Shown: positions 23,471 through 35,388, numbered from the stretch's first letter. The stretch is 64,000 bases of DNA from Otatea glauca (GCA_036346275.1 CM070724.1:45695038-45759037), one strand, 5' to 3'. Notes: generated by a model not told the origin, from the letters alone. A program made the numbers and translations.

Positions 23471-23849
23471 TTGTATTTTAGAGTAATATTTTTACATCGG
23501 ACGTTGCAAGATGTCGGAGAAATTGTATTTCCAAATATTTTATGGAGATGGGGAGATAGCACGGGGCGGATGGGGTGGATCTATCATCATTTTCAAGAGT
23601 CGTGCAGGGCATATGTAGACCGAGCGATAGGACATCTGAGGGTTTGTTGGAGTGGATGTCTCGGATGTTCGGTTTGGATGCTCGGTGTTGGTTGCGTGTG
23701 AGAGCGATAGTGAGCGAGCGCAAGACCGTTTTACGGAGAGTTGATTCCTATTAACTCGGCGTCAACATGGAGGAGTTATGTTGGTTTTGCCGTAGAGCGG
23801 GGTTGGCGCTCATGTTGTTGGTCTGATGCTACCCGGTAGCTCCATCGAT

Positions 23850-26070
23850 GTCGCAAGTTCGTGATGTCGGGTGGACATTACGAGGAGGGGCGTCAAATGT
23901 AGAAGGATGCGAAGAGCAAGGCGGCGAGGAGCCCGGAGGCGAGGAGCACGAGGCCCGGAGGTGGCGAAGGGACCGGGGCAGAGGAGACAGCGGTGGAGGC
24001 GCGAGGGTGGCCGACGAGGGGAGGAGGTGGAGGACATTGTTGACTGATGGAAGAGGAGGACTGTGCGGATGAGGAAGTCCACGATGGTGAGCACTCCGAC
24101 GAGGAGGACAACGCCCCTGAGGTGCCTATCCCTGGTGCGTGGACCAATTACAATTTCGAAGACCTAACAATGAATGAAGGGAACATTGATGCATGGGAGT
24201 ATCGTGAGAACGAGGTGACGGAGGGCCATATATAAAGACAAGGAGGCTGTGATGGATGCGGTGAAATCTTGGGCAATGTCTCTCCGCGGCAATTGGGGTT
24301 GTGAAGTCCAGCAAGAAGGACTACGACGTGAAGTGCGTAGTTGATTCGTGCCCATGGCGGGTGCATGCATACCAGGGGAAGTGGAAGGACTACTGGAAAT
24401 GCTCCATAGTAATTGAGCATAACTGCGAGCTGGAAGAAGCGGGCGGGGACACATAATCGTCGTCCACTTGGGTGGCAAATGTGTTTTATGGTCGATCGTG
24501 GACAATCCCCATCTGCAGCCTCGATCTATTATCACGATCGTGGAGGAGAGGTTTGATACAAGATTAGCTACGCAAAGGCATGGAGAGCAAAAGGACAGCT
24601 CTGGAAATACGGTTCTAACGCGTCGAGGCTTCGTGACGAGAATATTCCCACTTGCTCGGGCAATCGCACATAGGAACCGGTACATCCATCGACCTTGCGG
24701 AGTTTCCTGCGGGTGGTGTGTGCCGTAAGTGGGTATTGCAGCGTGCATTCTTCGCCACTGGCGCATGCATAAATGCGTTTGACGCCGCCCGGTCCTTTGC
24801 ATGGGCGGCACGTTCCTCACGGAAAGTACAAGGGCGATTCTAAGCTGCGATCGCGTGGATGCTAACAACGAGTTCTACCGGTTGCGTTGGCATTCGTGGA
24901 GGGGAAAACACGGAGAGTTGGTACTAGTTCCTTGAAAGAGTGAAGCTAGCGATTGTTCTCGCATGTGTCGATGTTTGTGTCATCCATGGCCGACATGCGA
25001 GGTGTTAAGGGTGATCGTGGATATGCAACAAGGGTCCGCCGTCGTGGGAGCGACAAAGTGGCGGACACGAGGAGCAGGTGGTGCATGAGGCACATGGGTG
25101 CCAATTTTTCCGTCGATTCGGGAACAAGGAGCTTATGAACATGTTCAAGCGCTGTGCAAACAGAACCAACGGAGGAAGTTCGACGCGCTTTGGAAGGCGT
25201 TGGGCGAACTAACGAAGAAGCAATCAATGGATCCCAGAGGTACCGCTAGTTCATCAAGGAACCCGATGGTGTACCATGAGCGAGGAGAGGACCCCACGAC
25301 CTTGTGTGCGCTGTAAGCAGACCCCCAAACCTCGGCGTGGGCGGTACCGATATAAAGAGTTTCACCGATTGGATCGACATGAGCCTTTGTAGAAATGGTC
25401 CTTCGCATGACGAGGGCGGCTCGCGTTATGGGATCATGACAACGAACACAGCGTAGATTTACAACCAGGTAATGAAAGGCACGGATGCCTTCCCTTTGGT
25501 GGGTATAGTTGAGGTGTCTTATTAGGGACACAGAGATATTTCATTGAGCGATACAAGACCTCCACAGCATGTATGTCGGACAATCGACTGTCGTACTCAA
25601 CTGTTGTGTCTACCTACATGTCCAAGAAAACAAGAAAGGCACAGACACATCGAGTTACACCGGAGAGTGGTGTGGAACGGAGATACCACGTGCATCGCGG
25701 TGACCGAGGTCGCAGGGTGCCCACCGGAGAGGACTTCCCATCTGTGCATACTCCGAGCGGTGAGTGCGAGTGCTCTCGCCGAAACCACGCTCTTTGCACT
25801 TGCCGTGCTGCTGCGTCATTGCGCGCAGCGCCGAGACGCATCAATCACGTCGTCCGTTCGTCTCCCGTACTACTACAAGCGGGCGTTCTCAACACGTGGC
25901 ATCACGAGGTGTACGGGTATGCTGCGTGGATGGATCGTTCACAACACCCCCTCGGACCATCGATGGGTACGGACATCCGAATGTTGAAGTGAAGGTCGGA
26001 CGTCGAAGGACAAGGCGCATTCGAACGATATGGGCGAGTCCGAGCGCGTCGCAACCGCGGATAATGTAAT
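23850..26070 (+). pseudogene. MULE transposase (MURA-like), frameshifted
   Basis: Cut-and-paste transposase relic. An acidic N-terminal stretch (EEEDCADEEVHDGEHSDEED, about 24050-24110) precedes PGAWTNYNFEDL. The MuDR DNA-binding region follows with SSKKDYDVKC and CPWRVHAYQGKWKDYW (about 24310-24395). The catalytic region shows NEFYRLRWHS-type and VALAFVEGE-type pieces at about 24865-24910 in alternating frames, and QNQRRKFDALWKALGELTKKQ-like sequence near 25160-25225. Farther on are GTQRYFIERY (about 25528) and a SWIM-like LHLPCC.VIA block (about 25795-25825), then YYYKRAF and NTWHHEVYGYA. Many frameshifts, so inactive as written. The match to MULE transposases is clear; start and end are approximate. 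Confidence 0.82.
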
Positions 26071-26408
26071 TTTCCATGTTGTTCCCATCTTGTATTTTTC
26101 AATGGACCGATAAGTTGTGATGTAAGTTGTAATGATCGATGTAATTTTCAATGTACTAGTAAGTTATTTTTCGCATCATGTAATTCTCCGATGTACGATT
26201 AGTAGCTATGAGGATAATGTAATTCTCGGCGTTGTGTGCCTCGTCGAACATGTCCTTGTCTTTCGTATGTTTGTAATATGAGATTTTTTGGCTCTCGCAC
26301 TTGGTTGTATTGTTTGATGAGTATGGTACAATTCGTTATTTCGCATTTCATTTGTGTGCACATGTAATTCTCGACAAATTTGTTGTATTTGCTTTGTAAC
26401 GAGCCACG

Positions 26409-28900
26409 ATGGTGCGACCTTGCCTCGAGCTGCTGGGCGTGACCGTCGATCGACCCACCGGTCTAGGTACTCCGCAGAGAGAACCGAGAGCTAGGGACAC
26501 TCCGACCTCGGGTGCCCAACGAGCCGCCGCATCGACCCACGTTTGGGTTCCACGGTAGTCGCCAACGCTTGCACTCTTTTACGTACATGTACTTACCTGT
26601 GAATGCAATTCTAACGACGCAATGCACTACATGCAGGTTGCGAGCGGCTGGCTTACTTCCTCTTTGTAGGATGGTGGAGGAGGTGACTGCCCCATTAGCG
26701 GGCAAGGAGGTCCCGCGGTTCGGGTACGACCGGTCCCTGCTGGCCGCACTCGTGGACCGGTGGAGACCGGAGACGCACACGTTCCACCTTCCGTGCGGAG
26801 AGATGGCTCCGACGCTGCAGGACGTGTCGTACCTCTTAGGCCTCCCCATGCGGGTCGGCGATGCGTGCCGCGACAGCGCCTCCGTCACGTGTACGCCGAG
26901 TTGTCGCGCGTTTCGCCACGGTGTAGCGGCACCCCGGCAGCCCCTACCGGCCCTCGGGGAGGTGGCGCCACGCGGACCGGCGAAGGCGTGGTCGCCGATT
27001 CACGGTGAGTACCTCTTTCTTTGAGGATTAAAGAGAAGCGCTAAGTTCTTGATAATGTTTGTTGTGAACGCTGCAGCTCGGCTTCTCCACCCGACGCGGA
27101 GGAGGCGGGCGTGGCCCGCCACTTGGAGCATACCTCTTGTTGTTGTTCGGTTGGGTGATGTTCCGTCCTCCCACGGAACACGGTGGACCGTATACGATCG
27201 AGTACGCCCAAAGACATCGCCGACACCCGTTGGATGAGGTAACACACTCGGTTCAAATCTCGTCTCGTGAGCACGTCTAACTCCACCCTTGTAAGCAGAT
27301 GATCACGGTGGTCGTGGGCCTCGGTGCGCTAGCGGCGACGCATCGAGGAATGCATGCGCGACGTGTCTCTCGGTCGAACACGACACGGCGATGTCGGGTT
27401 GCGTCCTACTCCTCCGATTGTGGTCCCGAGCGCTTCTCCATCGGCAGCTGTTGTTGACACGACACCGCACCGAGGGCCTTCACGGAGACGACCGGTGGGT
27501 GGCCCACCATGGGCCCTCTGGGTCCGACAGCAGTATGCTCCTCGTATCTTTTTCCCCACTAACGCACTTGAATAACCTTCGCCATTTCTTATTTCCTCGC
27601 GGAGGTACGCGCACCGACAGTGAGGAGGTCCTACCGAGTTCGTTCGGAGTTCGACCGCCTCCACGCGAGGGCGTGCGGTGGTCGCCATACACCGTCAGAC
27701 GACGCCCACGCCCGAGCACTGACGGGTCTCCGTGCTTTGCACGCGAGATGAGGCCTTCGGCTCACCCGTAAGGTGCTCGTCTTTGACCTTTGTGTCGAGG
27801 AGTACTCCCGCGACCGAGTCTTTGCGGCGATTCGGCTGTTCGATCCTTTCCCTTGCCGCCTCGTCACGTTGTCGCACGTGGCGCTCACAGGTACTTGCCC
27901 TGATCCTACTACTCCGCATCTTTGCGAAATTAATGTGTTGTGTACTTATTGTTTTGCATTGCGAGATGGCCGGATGGGTCTTTGCGGTGGGCACTCGATT
28001 CGCGACCGTATGCGACCATGGGCGTGCAAGATGGGCGCCGACTCGATGAGAGGGTCACCGAGACCCGGCCGTACGACCATGACATGTACGATCAGTACAT
28101 GGAGTGGTTCGCCCCGCGCACTCGCCTCAGGGTGGGGTACACACCAGCACCGTACGTCGCATGGCAGGCATCGGTAGCGGACACGTACCCTTCACAGATG
28201 TCCCAGAGGGACAACGCCTCGGTAAGTGTCGCAACCGAAGCTACATGGGCACGTCTTTTTCATGTAAATTACGTAATAACAATCTGACGTTACATGCAGA
28301 CTCAGCTCATGGGGGAGATTGAGGTGGAGGCTGTGTCCATGTTGACGCGCCTACGGGGGGGCATACAGGTGACCACCGTCGAGTCCGAGACAGCTTGGGC
28401 TCGGGTCCTCGATAGGATGAGGCGGTTGGCTCACTTGGCCACCTGCCGGGGGCGCGGAGACGTCGGCGGACGCAGCACACCACGTCCCTGCGCCCCAGCA
28501 CCTCGCCCTACCCCGCCGGTGCCTCGTCACGCTCCCACTCGATTTGCAGTGGGGGCGGCTGGTGAGAGGCTCCTCGCGTCTCACCCTACCCGCGGTTCCT
28601 CGCTACGCTCCCACGCAGCAGCAGTGGGGACAGTGGGCTGCGGAGGCTCCCTCGTCGTCTCGCGCCCCAGCAGGACCCCTGGGTGGTTTCGACGACCCTG
28701 TGGACGACGAGTTCGACCTGGAGGAGTACCTTTCGACCGACTACCTCGACCCCTCTCAGCTCTCGGGAGCGCCGCCACAGGGCACGCCCTCATCGCCGCC
28801 ACACACTTCTACGCTGCGCCGCAGGCGGCCTAGGAGGGACGTCCGTCGCCGTCGCCACTCACCTACCCCACGGGCGGATCGGGAAGCGTGGCGTGATTGA
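26409..28900 (+). pseudogene. Plant mobile domain (PMD) protein, decayed, with introns
   Basis: Matches the aminotransferase-like/plant mobile domain family (MAIN/MAIL1-like). Core pieces are LRAAGLLPLCRMVEEV, VPRFGYDRSLLAALVDRW, THTFHLPCGEMAPTLQDVSYLLGLPM (read in overlapping parts, about 26637-26860), a LLLFGWVMFRPP segment near 27140, VLVFDLCVEEYSRDRV near 27775, and RPYDHDMYDQYMEWFAPRTR near 28060. Plausible introns are 26554-26636 and 27005-27076 (GT-AG). The C-terminus is low-complexity Pro/Arg/Ser and ends DREAWRD-stop at 28900 in one frame. PMD genes are known to ride in plant transposons; here the gene lies just after the transposase in the same orientation. The start codon is uncertain. 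Confidence 0.78.
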
Positions 28901-29135
28901 CTTGTTATGCGGATGTATTTTTGTAATGGCTTTACGTTCAGCAGCATATTGTACAACTCTCCGAGTTAGTAACATGACAGCCTTATCACTTTAAATTGTT
29001 CAAATTCATGTATGCATTGCTTGCCTATGCCACACGACGTGACAACACACTAACGTCTCGGTGCACCTATCGCCTCTAGTAGGGGCGATCGCCCTAATAT
29101 GAGGCGATCGCTCCATACCCGGGCGATATCTGGCC
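28901..29135 (+). promoter_or_regulatory. MULE internal control region with GGCGATCGCC palindromes
   Basis: Between the PMD and zinc-finger genes. GGGCGATCGCCC lies at 29083-29094 and AGGCGATCGCTC at 29102-29113, followed by GGGCGATAT at 29121-29129. The same palindrome occurs in both terminal repeats. Confidence 0.6.
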
Positions 29136-29143
29136 TTTATAAC
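29136..29143 (+). promoter_or_regulatory. TATA-like box of the third MULE gene
   Basis: TTTATAAC about 85 bp before the ATG at 29226 and just downstream of two GGCGATCGC palindromes (29083-29113). Suggests a dedicated promoter. Confidence 0.45.
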
Positions 29144-29225
29144 ATTCGTTCTCACAAGCGGTCTCGCAAAGAATACAAGAAGAAAGAATAGAGGGGTGAG
29201 GAAAAAAATTCAGGATCAATCGAAA

Positions 29226-29796
29226 ATGCCGAGGCGTGCAAGTGCAAAGGGAAAGGGGAAGGCAAAGGAAGAAGCAAGTGCATGCCCGCGCAATTTAGCG
29301 TACCAAGATCTCTTCCTACCTCGTGGAGCTGTAGCACCCATGTGTATGTGCGGAGATCTTTGCAGGCTTGTCCGCTCTTGGGAAATTTCAACTTGGAAGA
29401 GGAGGTATTGGAAGTGCCGCCTTCACGCCTTCGATCCACGGAGAAGAGCTCGAAGGATCGCCGCATGGTAACAATCGTGACGGGTTACATAATATTTGTG
29501 AATGAAACTTTGCTAATTTACGTTTCATGCATCACCTCCGCCATGTGTGAATTTGAGCGATGGTTTGATCGGAGATCAACCCCGAGGACCAACGGCTTCT
29601 TGACCAAGCCAACCGGCAGGACGAGTTCACGCGGCGGCTTCAAGAACAACGCGATGTCGCACGCGAGGAGGCATGTAGGAAGGAAGCGGAGGAGAAGGAG
29701 GCCGAGAGAGAGAGGAAACGAGAGAGGGCGCGGCGTGCTAGAGAAGCCCCGCCGGAGGCATGGGCGAATGGGAAGTGGCCTCGAAGCACTCAGTAG
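29226..29796 (+). pseudogene. CXCG/GRF-type zinc-finger plus coiled-coil protein in the MULE
   Basis: The ATG at 29226 opens MPRRASAKGKGKAKEE. Then come PMCMCGDLCRLVRSWE and RRYWKCRLHAFDP, a C-x-C-G-x-x-C ... RYWxC pattern like GRF-type zinc fingers and like a common uncharacterised grass protein family. After a likely intron beginning near 29468 (acceptor degraded) comes MCEFERWFD, then, after a one-base shift near 29570, EINPEDQRLLDQANRQDEF and a long Glu/Arg-rich coiled coil ending in WANGKWPRSTQ-stop at 29794-29796. The partner and function are unknown. GRF fingers in other proteins bind nucleic acids; applying that here is inference. The single frameshift could be decay or a base-calling error. 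Confidence 0.65.
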
Positions 29797-30647
29797 ACGT
29801 CTGGTGTTAACTTTGGTTTTCTTTGTTCGTGGTACTCCTTTCAGTTTTAAGTCGTAATAAAGAGTGCGGCCTAACCTTAAAGTGTATGCTCACTGTCCGA
29901 AGGGCTCGTATATGTCCTACTGCTCCAGTTGTCCCAAATGATGTTATTTTTTCCATCAAGATAGGTTATAGCATTTTAAGTTCATCAGATTTGATTTCAT
30001 CGAGTTTGACCCTCGTTTGCGAAAGATACGACCATTTTGATGTTTTACCGATTGCATGTTCGGACAACAATAAAATAGTGCAGCCTAAAGTGACATCTAA
30101 ATATTTTTACATAATTATAACCTATGCAAGCCCAAGAATGCAACAAAACTAGTTCTGTCAAATTTTGAGGTCCTTTAGACATTATTCTAACTGCTTGAAC
30201 AATGAATGTTATAAAGGGTTTAAACTAGCCATCTTTGATTCAAAATGCAATCATATTTAGATATTTTTGCAAAAATGAAGTGCATAAGGTTGTAGTAACT
30301 TATTCTATTTATTTCATGATTTATGGATCAATACACAAAGTAATTCGTTCACAATCCATAATTACAGCGTATGGCAATTACAAAAAATACTAAAAAAAAT
30401 CTGCAAACAACACATAGATTTTTATTTTACAATCTAATTCCTCATTCCAAAATTTAAATTTAGAAACAAGTTTCATTTCATTTGGACACTCCTAACAAAA
30501 GTTATGGGGTTCATATTAAAAAGGCATATGGCAATTACAAAAAATACTAAAAAAAAAAATCGCTGCAACCCCACATGCGCCTGTCTCAGGCGCATGGGGG
30601 CCCACTGACGGAGCCCAATGGCGGTGATTGGCAAGACGCTAATCGCC
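29797..30647 (+). other. MULE 3' interior, AT-rich, no gene
   Basis: AT-rich sequence with a duplicated ATGGCAATTACAAAAAATAC at about 30371 and 30528. No supported coding sequence. Confidence 0.5.
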
Positions 30648-30762
30648 GTGTATGGGGCGATCGCCCATACATACACGGCGACGGGGGTATTTTTGTAAAA
30701 AAAAATTTCGGACGCATAGTTTTGAAAAAAAGAATAAAAATAAATATTAAAGAAAAAAATTC
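30648..30762 (-). repeat. Right terminal inverted repeat of the MULE
   Basis: Inverted counterpart of 22187-22291, with the same palindrome at 30655-30666. Confidence 0.8.
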
Positions 30763-31086
30763 GGGGCGCCGGCGCTTGGGCGAGTCGAGCGCCATGAATG
30801 CGACATGGCGAGTGGGGACCGAGTAACCGAGGACTTGATGAAGCGTTGGTGAGCTGGGCTTGGGCCAGATATCATCCGGATATCCGGATGGATTTATTAT
30901 CCGATATCCGAATCCCGATCCGTATTTTCCAGACATTAAATGCTCTGAATCCGATCCGATATCTGAATACAATTATCCGGATCCGGTCTCGGATCCGACC
31001 GGATATCTACTTTTCTTCCCGAATCCGGTCCCGACCGGATCCGAATCCGGATCGGACGGGAAGTATCCGATCCGTTTTCACCCCTA
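30763..31086. repeat. Right arm of the hAT-like element
   Basis: About 90 bp of GC-rich sequence, then a run of CGGATATCC/GGATCCGATCC words from 30866 ending in the terminal repeat. It mirrors the left arm at 13110-13254. Confidence 0.75.
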
Positions 31087-31191
31087 ATTACTGAGGTGTG
31101 AACAGTTACACTTTAGATACGTATAATGGAGCACATCGTATATTGACGGAAGTTCAATATGTTCCAAGCTAAAGAAGAATCTAATATCTGT
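31087..31191 (+). pseudogene. Outer copia protease fragment between hAT and CACTA
   Basis: Translates as NSYTLDTYNGAHRILTEVQY followed by VP, a copia block just downstream of the protease active site. It continues the relic that stops at 13101. It ends at the CACTA target site TGT (31189-31191). Confidence 0.75.
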
Positions 31192-31219
31192 CACTACTAC
31201 AGAAATGAATATTACAATC

Positions 31220-31420
31220 GGATCTTTTTTGTCATCTGGGTCGATTTTGGTGGTGATACAAAGTCATTAGATAGTGATGATGAGACGCTATCACAATCGG
31301 TTTTCGCCCGATAGAGATATGGCATCATCACAATCGGTTCTTAGCTCAGAACTGATTGTGATGTGCCCCTCATCACAATCGGTTCTGACATAATAACCGA
31401 TTGTGATGTGGTGTCCATCA
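31220..31420. repeat. CACTA left subterminal repeats
   Basis: Several copies of TCACAATCGGTT and inverted AACCGATTGTGATG, the usual transposase-binding arrangement of CACTA elements. Confidence 0.85.
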
Positions 31421-32031
31421 CACCTTTAGCTCTATTTTGCCATCTAATAGCAGCCACCATAACAATTAACAGATAAATCAACCACTATTTTTTTTATAAC
31501 AAATCATGGATGAAATATATATCAAACAAAGATACATTCAAAGCCACACACATATATTTATACTGAAATTTGTATCCAAACATGTACATATAGTCTTGAG
31601 CACAACCTCCTACGCACGGTGAGACCCCTCTCCCGCATACTCTTCTTCCTAGTTAAGTGCTAAAATGAATCGCTCACCACTCCTTGATGCTCAAATCGGT
31701 GAAAATGAAGATCGAGGAGCCCTGGCTTCGCCAATTCGCCGCTCGGCCATGGCCGCTGCCGCCCCCTTGCGGTGGCGGGGTATCTCTGGTCACCGCCGGT
31801 GGTAGAAAGTGCCACTCCTGGGTGCGCAATGTCATGCCGGTGCTCTAGGTGCTACTCATCCCGTCGCTCCGGTGATGCTTCGTCGCCGGCGAAGCCCAGA
31901 AGCCGGCTCCCCTGTTCTCTGTCACTGCGCCATGGGACCTGCTTGTCAGTCGCACATCTACGCAACCTCTCGCTACCAAGCCGGGCCCATCTTGTCAGCA
32001 CCTCAGCCCAGCCCGAGTCCAAAAAGGGAAA
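31421..32031. other. CACTA left interior, no gene
   Basis: AT-rich up to about 31700, then a GC-rich block. Short open frames only. The border with the following LTR is uncertain. Confidence 0.4.
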
Positions 32032-34442
32032 GTGTAACCTCTGTTTGAAGGCGTACTTTCCTATTTTGGTATATTCTCAAATTTCAGCATTTTCTTAAAC
32101 CGAGCACATTTATTTGCTTATAACTTCTACATTTCAGCTCCGAATGAAATGAAGTAAATTTATAAATTCATTATAAATCATGTAGATTCATAATATGCAA
32201 AAATATTTTGGAAATGAACTCTGTTTAGATTTTAAATTCAATTTAAATTAAGGGATCAAAGATATGTCATATATGGAAATTTTGTAAATAAACTCCAATT
32301 TGAATGAAACCAATTTTGCTAGAAACTTTAAATCCTGAGGAACCTAAATATGTAAAATTATTTATATTTTGACTTAATTTACATCATTTTCTAAAGTAAG
32401 TTGTTTCCAATGCATTGAATGTTCAAATATGAATATCTTTTACAAAAAGTATTCAATTCATGTCAAACCAGTTCCTAGGTGTTTAAAAGTTATTAATCTA
32501 CCTAGATGCGCAAAAACATTTAGAATTTAATCTAGTTTTAATTAATTTGAAAATAGATTCTTTCCAATGCATAGACATTAAAATAATTATAACTTAAAAT
32601 ATACAAATTCAAATAATGGTAAAATGATTCTTAGGTCTGTAATAAAACCATAATACCTCTGTTATGCAAGAATATCTCATGTTGTGCATATTTGAATTTA
32701 GTACATATTAGATCTTAATGTTTACTTGTATAGAAAATATCTCGAATGAAAGCAAAATATTGTGAAACCAACTTTAAAACACTATTGTGAACCCAACTTT
32801 AAAACACTCTTAGTGATGTCCCATGCTAATGCTAGAAAAATGGATAAATAATCATGTAAGGTACAGTCGCAAACTAAGAATTAAAACTGAACCTTTATCG
32901 TGTATATTATAAAACTACTTAAGCCTTTTCAGCAACCTGTAAAATATCTCGTCTAAATGCAATCATTAAAAAGATTATCCTAGAAATGATATTTAAGATA
33001 TATACTACCATAATCTAGAAAAGTATTCTTATTACAACTTGCTTTGCATCTGAATCCGGCTAGCCCAATACCCTTAAATGATATGGTCATCATAACCCTT
33101 AATATCATATAAGTTTTTTCAACAATGAATATAATATCTTGTCTAAGAACTAAAATGTATGAAATTAGCTTAAGAATGTTCTTCAAAGTATAGACTATCC
33201 TATTCTGAAGAAATAATCTTATTTCATCATGTTTTGCATATAAATCCTAATAGACAAATAACCTTAAGTAATATGATTTTTGAACTTCATATTATGAATA
33301 AACGAACTCGGAAACAATGAAGAAATATGTAATTAAGATATTTGTATCACCAGAATCTTCTTAAAAACTGCAAGTATATAACCAGTAACCTAGCTTAACA
33401 GATCTATCATATTCGAAACCACTTATTATGCAAAATCAATTAAAAAGGATTAAGTGCAATTCATTTACCGCTTTCAGATCAATTGTCAAATGTGTTAATT
33501 CTATTCATCCAAATAATTTTAGCATCTATAATTCGAAGTTATAAATACAGAAATTCATAATTTTAGCCTCTTGAATTCATAGTTCAAGAATAGATAATCT
33601 ATAAAAGAAACCATGTTTGTTCATCATAAAAGTCTTTAACAATACGAATGTATAATTAACTAAATCATGCGGTCTTGGAATCATAATTCTAACCCTAAAA
33701 CATTCCTGTTTTCTTTAGTGAATCTTTATCTGGTTTTCTGTCTGTTTTCTTTTTGCCCTTATTAAAGTTGAATATTTGCTATATTTCCGATTGAACGACG
33801 TGTAGAATCCGACGTCGCTACTTCCGTCATTGCCGCCATCAGCCGTGGTTTCGTCGTCGTCGTAAGCAATAAATAAGCAAGGCAAGCACCACTTTGATCA
33901 TATTGATCCCAGTTTTATAAATGTTTTCATTAAAAAAAATTCCGCATACTTTATTTTTATTAAAGTCTGCTATATTACGGATATTGGTAGTTGTACCTGT
34001 AGCTACTTAGAACTTCCTTGGTAAGTATGAAATTGTGAACTTTGATAACCCAAGAATAACATAGACATTATTGATGTCAATTTGAGTCATTTACACTTAG
34101 TGTCATGCTTATCCATGCTCAAATGAACATAAAACTATGACATGATTAAAAATGTTGGATATGACATTTAATGGGTATGACTTTTCTTTATGAATGGTAT
34201 TTTGGATGGAAAATGAAAATAAAACTATGGTTTAGATGCGGGCAATTATTGGCAATAGCCGGGAGTGCATGTCTTTGCACGTAGTGTAGGGGGAGACTAT
34301 TGCCCGTGTCGGATTAAGGACCGAACTATGGGTTATTTTCAGGCCAAGAATTACCGTACAACCACAAGTGCTGGTATGGGACAGCCTTAAACCAATTAAG
34401 TTATCTAGTTTAACTTTGCACTTTGGAAGGCTGGAGCAGTAC
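32032..34442 (+). mobile_element. Gypsy-type LTR, left part (split by a Tat element)
   Basis: Long AT-rich sequence followed by GTCGTCGTCGTAAGC and GATCATATTGATCCCAG near 33850-33910, a style typical of long LTRs of grass chromovirus-type gypsy elements. It is cut at 34442 and resumes at 58694. The proposed start TGTAACCTCTG at 32032 pairs with the end ATTACA at 59691, but no target duplication was found, so the left edge is uncertain. Whether it is solo is inferred from the lack of internal genes. Confidence 0.5.
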
Positions 34443-35388
34443 TGTCGGCGTTTTCGAGCACCGGCAAGTAAATTTGTAAGTCTAAGGGGTCGCGCGTTCC
34501 ACTCCCTGAATGGTTAGACTCGTGAGTCCAAGATGTATACTGGTTCGGGCTGAAAGTCCATACTCGATTCGGATGGCGATTGTATTGCTTTTGCACTATG
34601 TTTCTGAGACCGTGCCCCTAAATGACTTAGTCTCCTCGTGTTCTTATGTGTCCCCCTTTGAATTGTTTAGTCCTGCCTCCTTTTATACTGAAGGAAGGCA
34701 GGTTACATCGAGAGTTGGGGAAGAGCGAGGTGACCTATGTTAGGAGCTCCGGTCCTTCGTCTGTGGATCGGTCGCCACCCGTCTTGCCCATCTTTGGGTC
34801 GGTAGCCTTGGTGGTCGGGAGGTTAGGTATTCCCGGAAATAGCGTACTTGCCCTCTGTGACCCTTGCGAACGGCGTTGCGGTGCGTGGCGTTGGTGCCGC
34901 CTCGGAGAGAGCGTGCGTTCAGATCTTGACGTGGTGGTTGATGAAATTGGAAGCTTTGTCTTCTGCGAGTCACCAGATCTTCTTGGAAGGAGCCACCGCC
35001 TTGTATAGTCACTCCGATTGACCTCATTCGGAAGTGCGTGGCGGTAGGCCGATGAGGACTGACACGCGCCCTCGGCGTCCGTCACCTTGGTTCGGTTGAG
35101 TCGGAGATCCCGCCCGCCAAGAGGGTCGGGAGCGCCGTCCGGTCGGAGTCGGAGATCCCGCCCGCCAAGAGGGTCGGAGGCTGTGTCGGTCGGAGTCGGG
35201 AGATCCCGCCCGCCAAGAGGGGTCGGGAGCGCTGTCGGTCGGATTCGCTTCCCGGCGGTCGGGAGCGGATGTCTTGTGCGGTCTCGCAGCGATTCGATCG
35301 ATGGTGGGCGGCGCGGCTGTTGGTGGAGATATGCTTGAGGGCGGCTCGTCGCCGGGCTATTAGGGTACCTCATTATTAGTATTCGTCA
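34443..35388 (-). repeat. 3' LTR of the Tat-lineage element
   Basis: 946 bp. Internal GATCCCGCCCGCCAAGAGGG units repeat about four times near 35100-35230. Highly similar to 57741-58688, apart from many small indels. Confidence 0.9.

Larger units (their letters stand above)
22187..30762 (+). mobile_element. Mutator-like element (MULE) with three genes
   Basis: Long terminal inverted repeats: left GAAATTTTTTCTTTAATATT, right (reverse complement) GAATTTTTTTCTTTAATATT. The similarity continues through TTATTTTTATTC, CAAAACTAT and a GGGCGATCGCCC palindrome. Sequence immediately outside is GGGGAG on the left and GGGGCG on the right; no perfect 9-bp duplication is visible. Inside are an AT-rich tandem repeat, a MULE transposase, a plant mobile domain gene and a zinc-finger/coiled-coil gene, all on the plus strand and all damaged. 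It interrupts the hAT element. Confidence 0.85.
13110..31086. mobile_element. hAT-like DNA transposon, 18 kb with nested insertions
   Basis: The left terminus is TAGGGGTAAAAACGGGTCGG and the right terminus, reverse-complemented, is TAGGGGTGAAAACGGATCGG. Flanks are ATTACTTA (13102-13109) and ATTACTGA (31087-31094), an 8-bp duplication matching at 7 of 8, as expected for hAT. Both subterminal regions are rich in GGATACGG/CGGATATCC words. The copia relic continues across the junction, which confirms the boundaries independently. Without its own insertions the element is about 1.8 kb and carries no hAT transposase, so it is non-autonomous. Confidence 0.85.
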
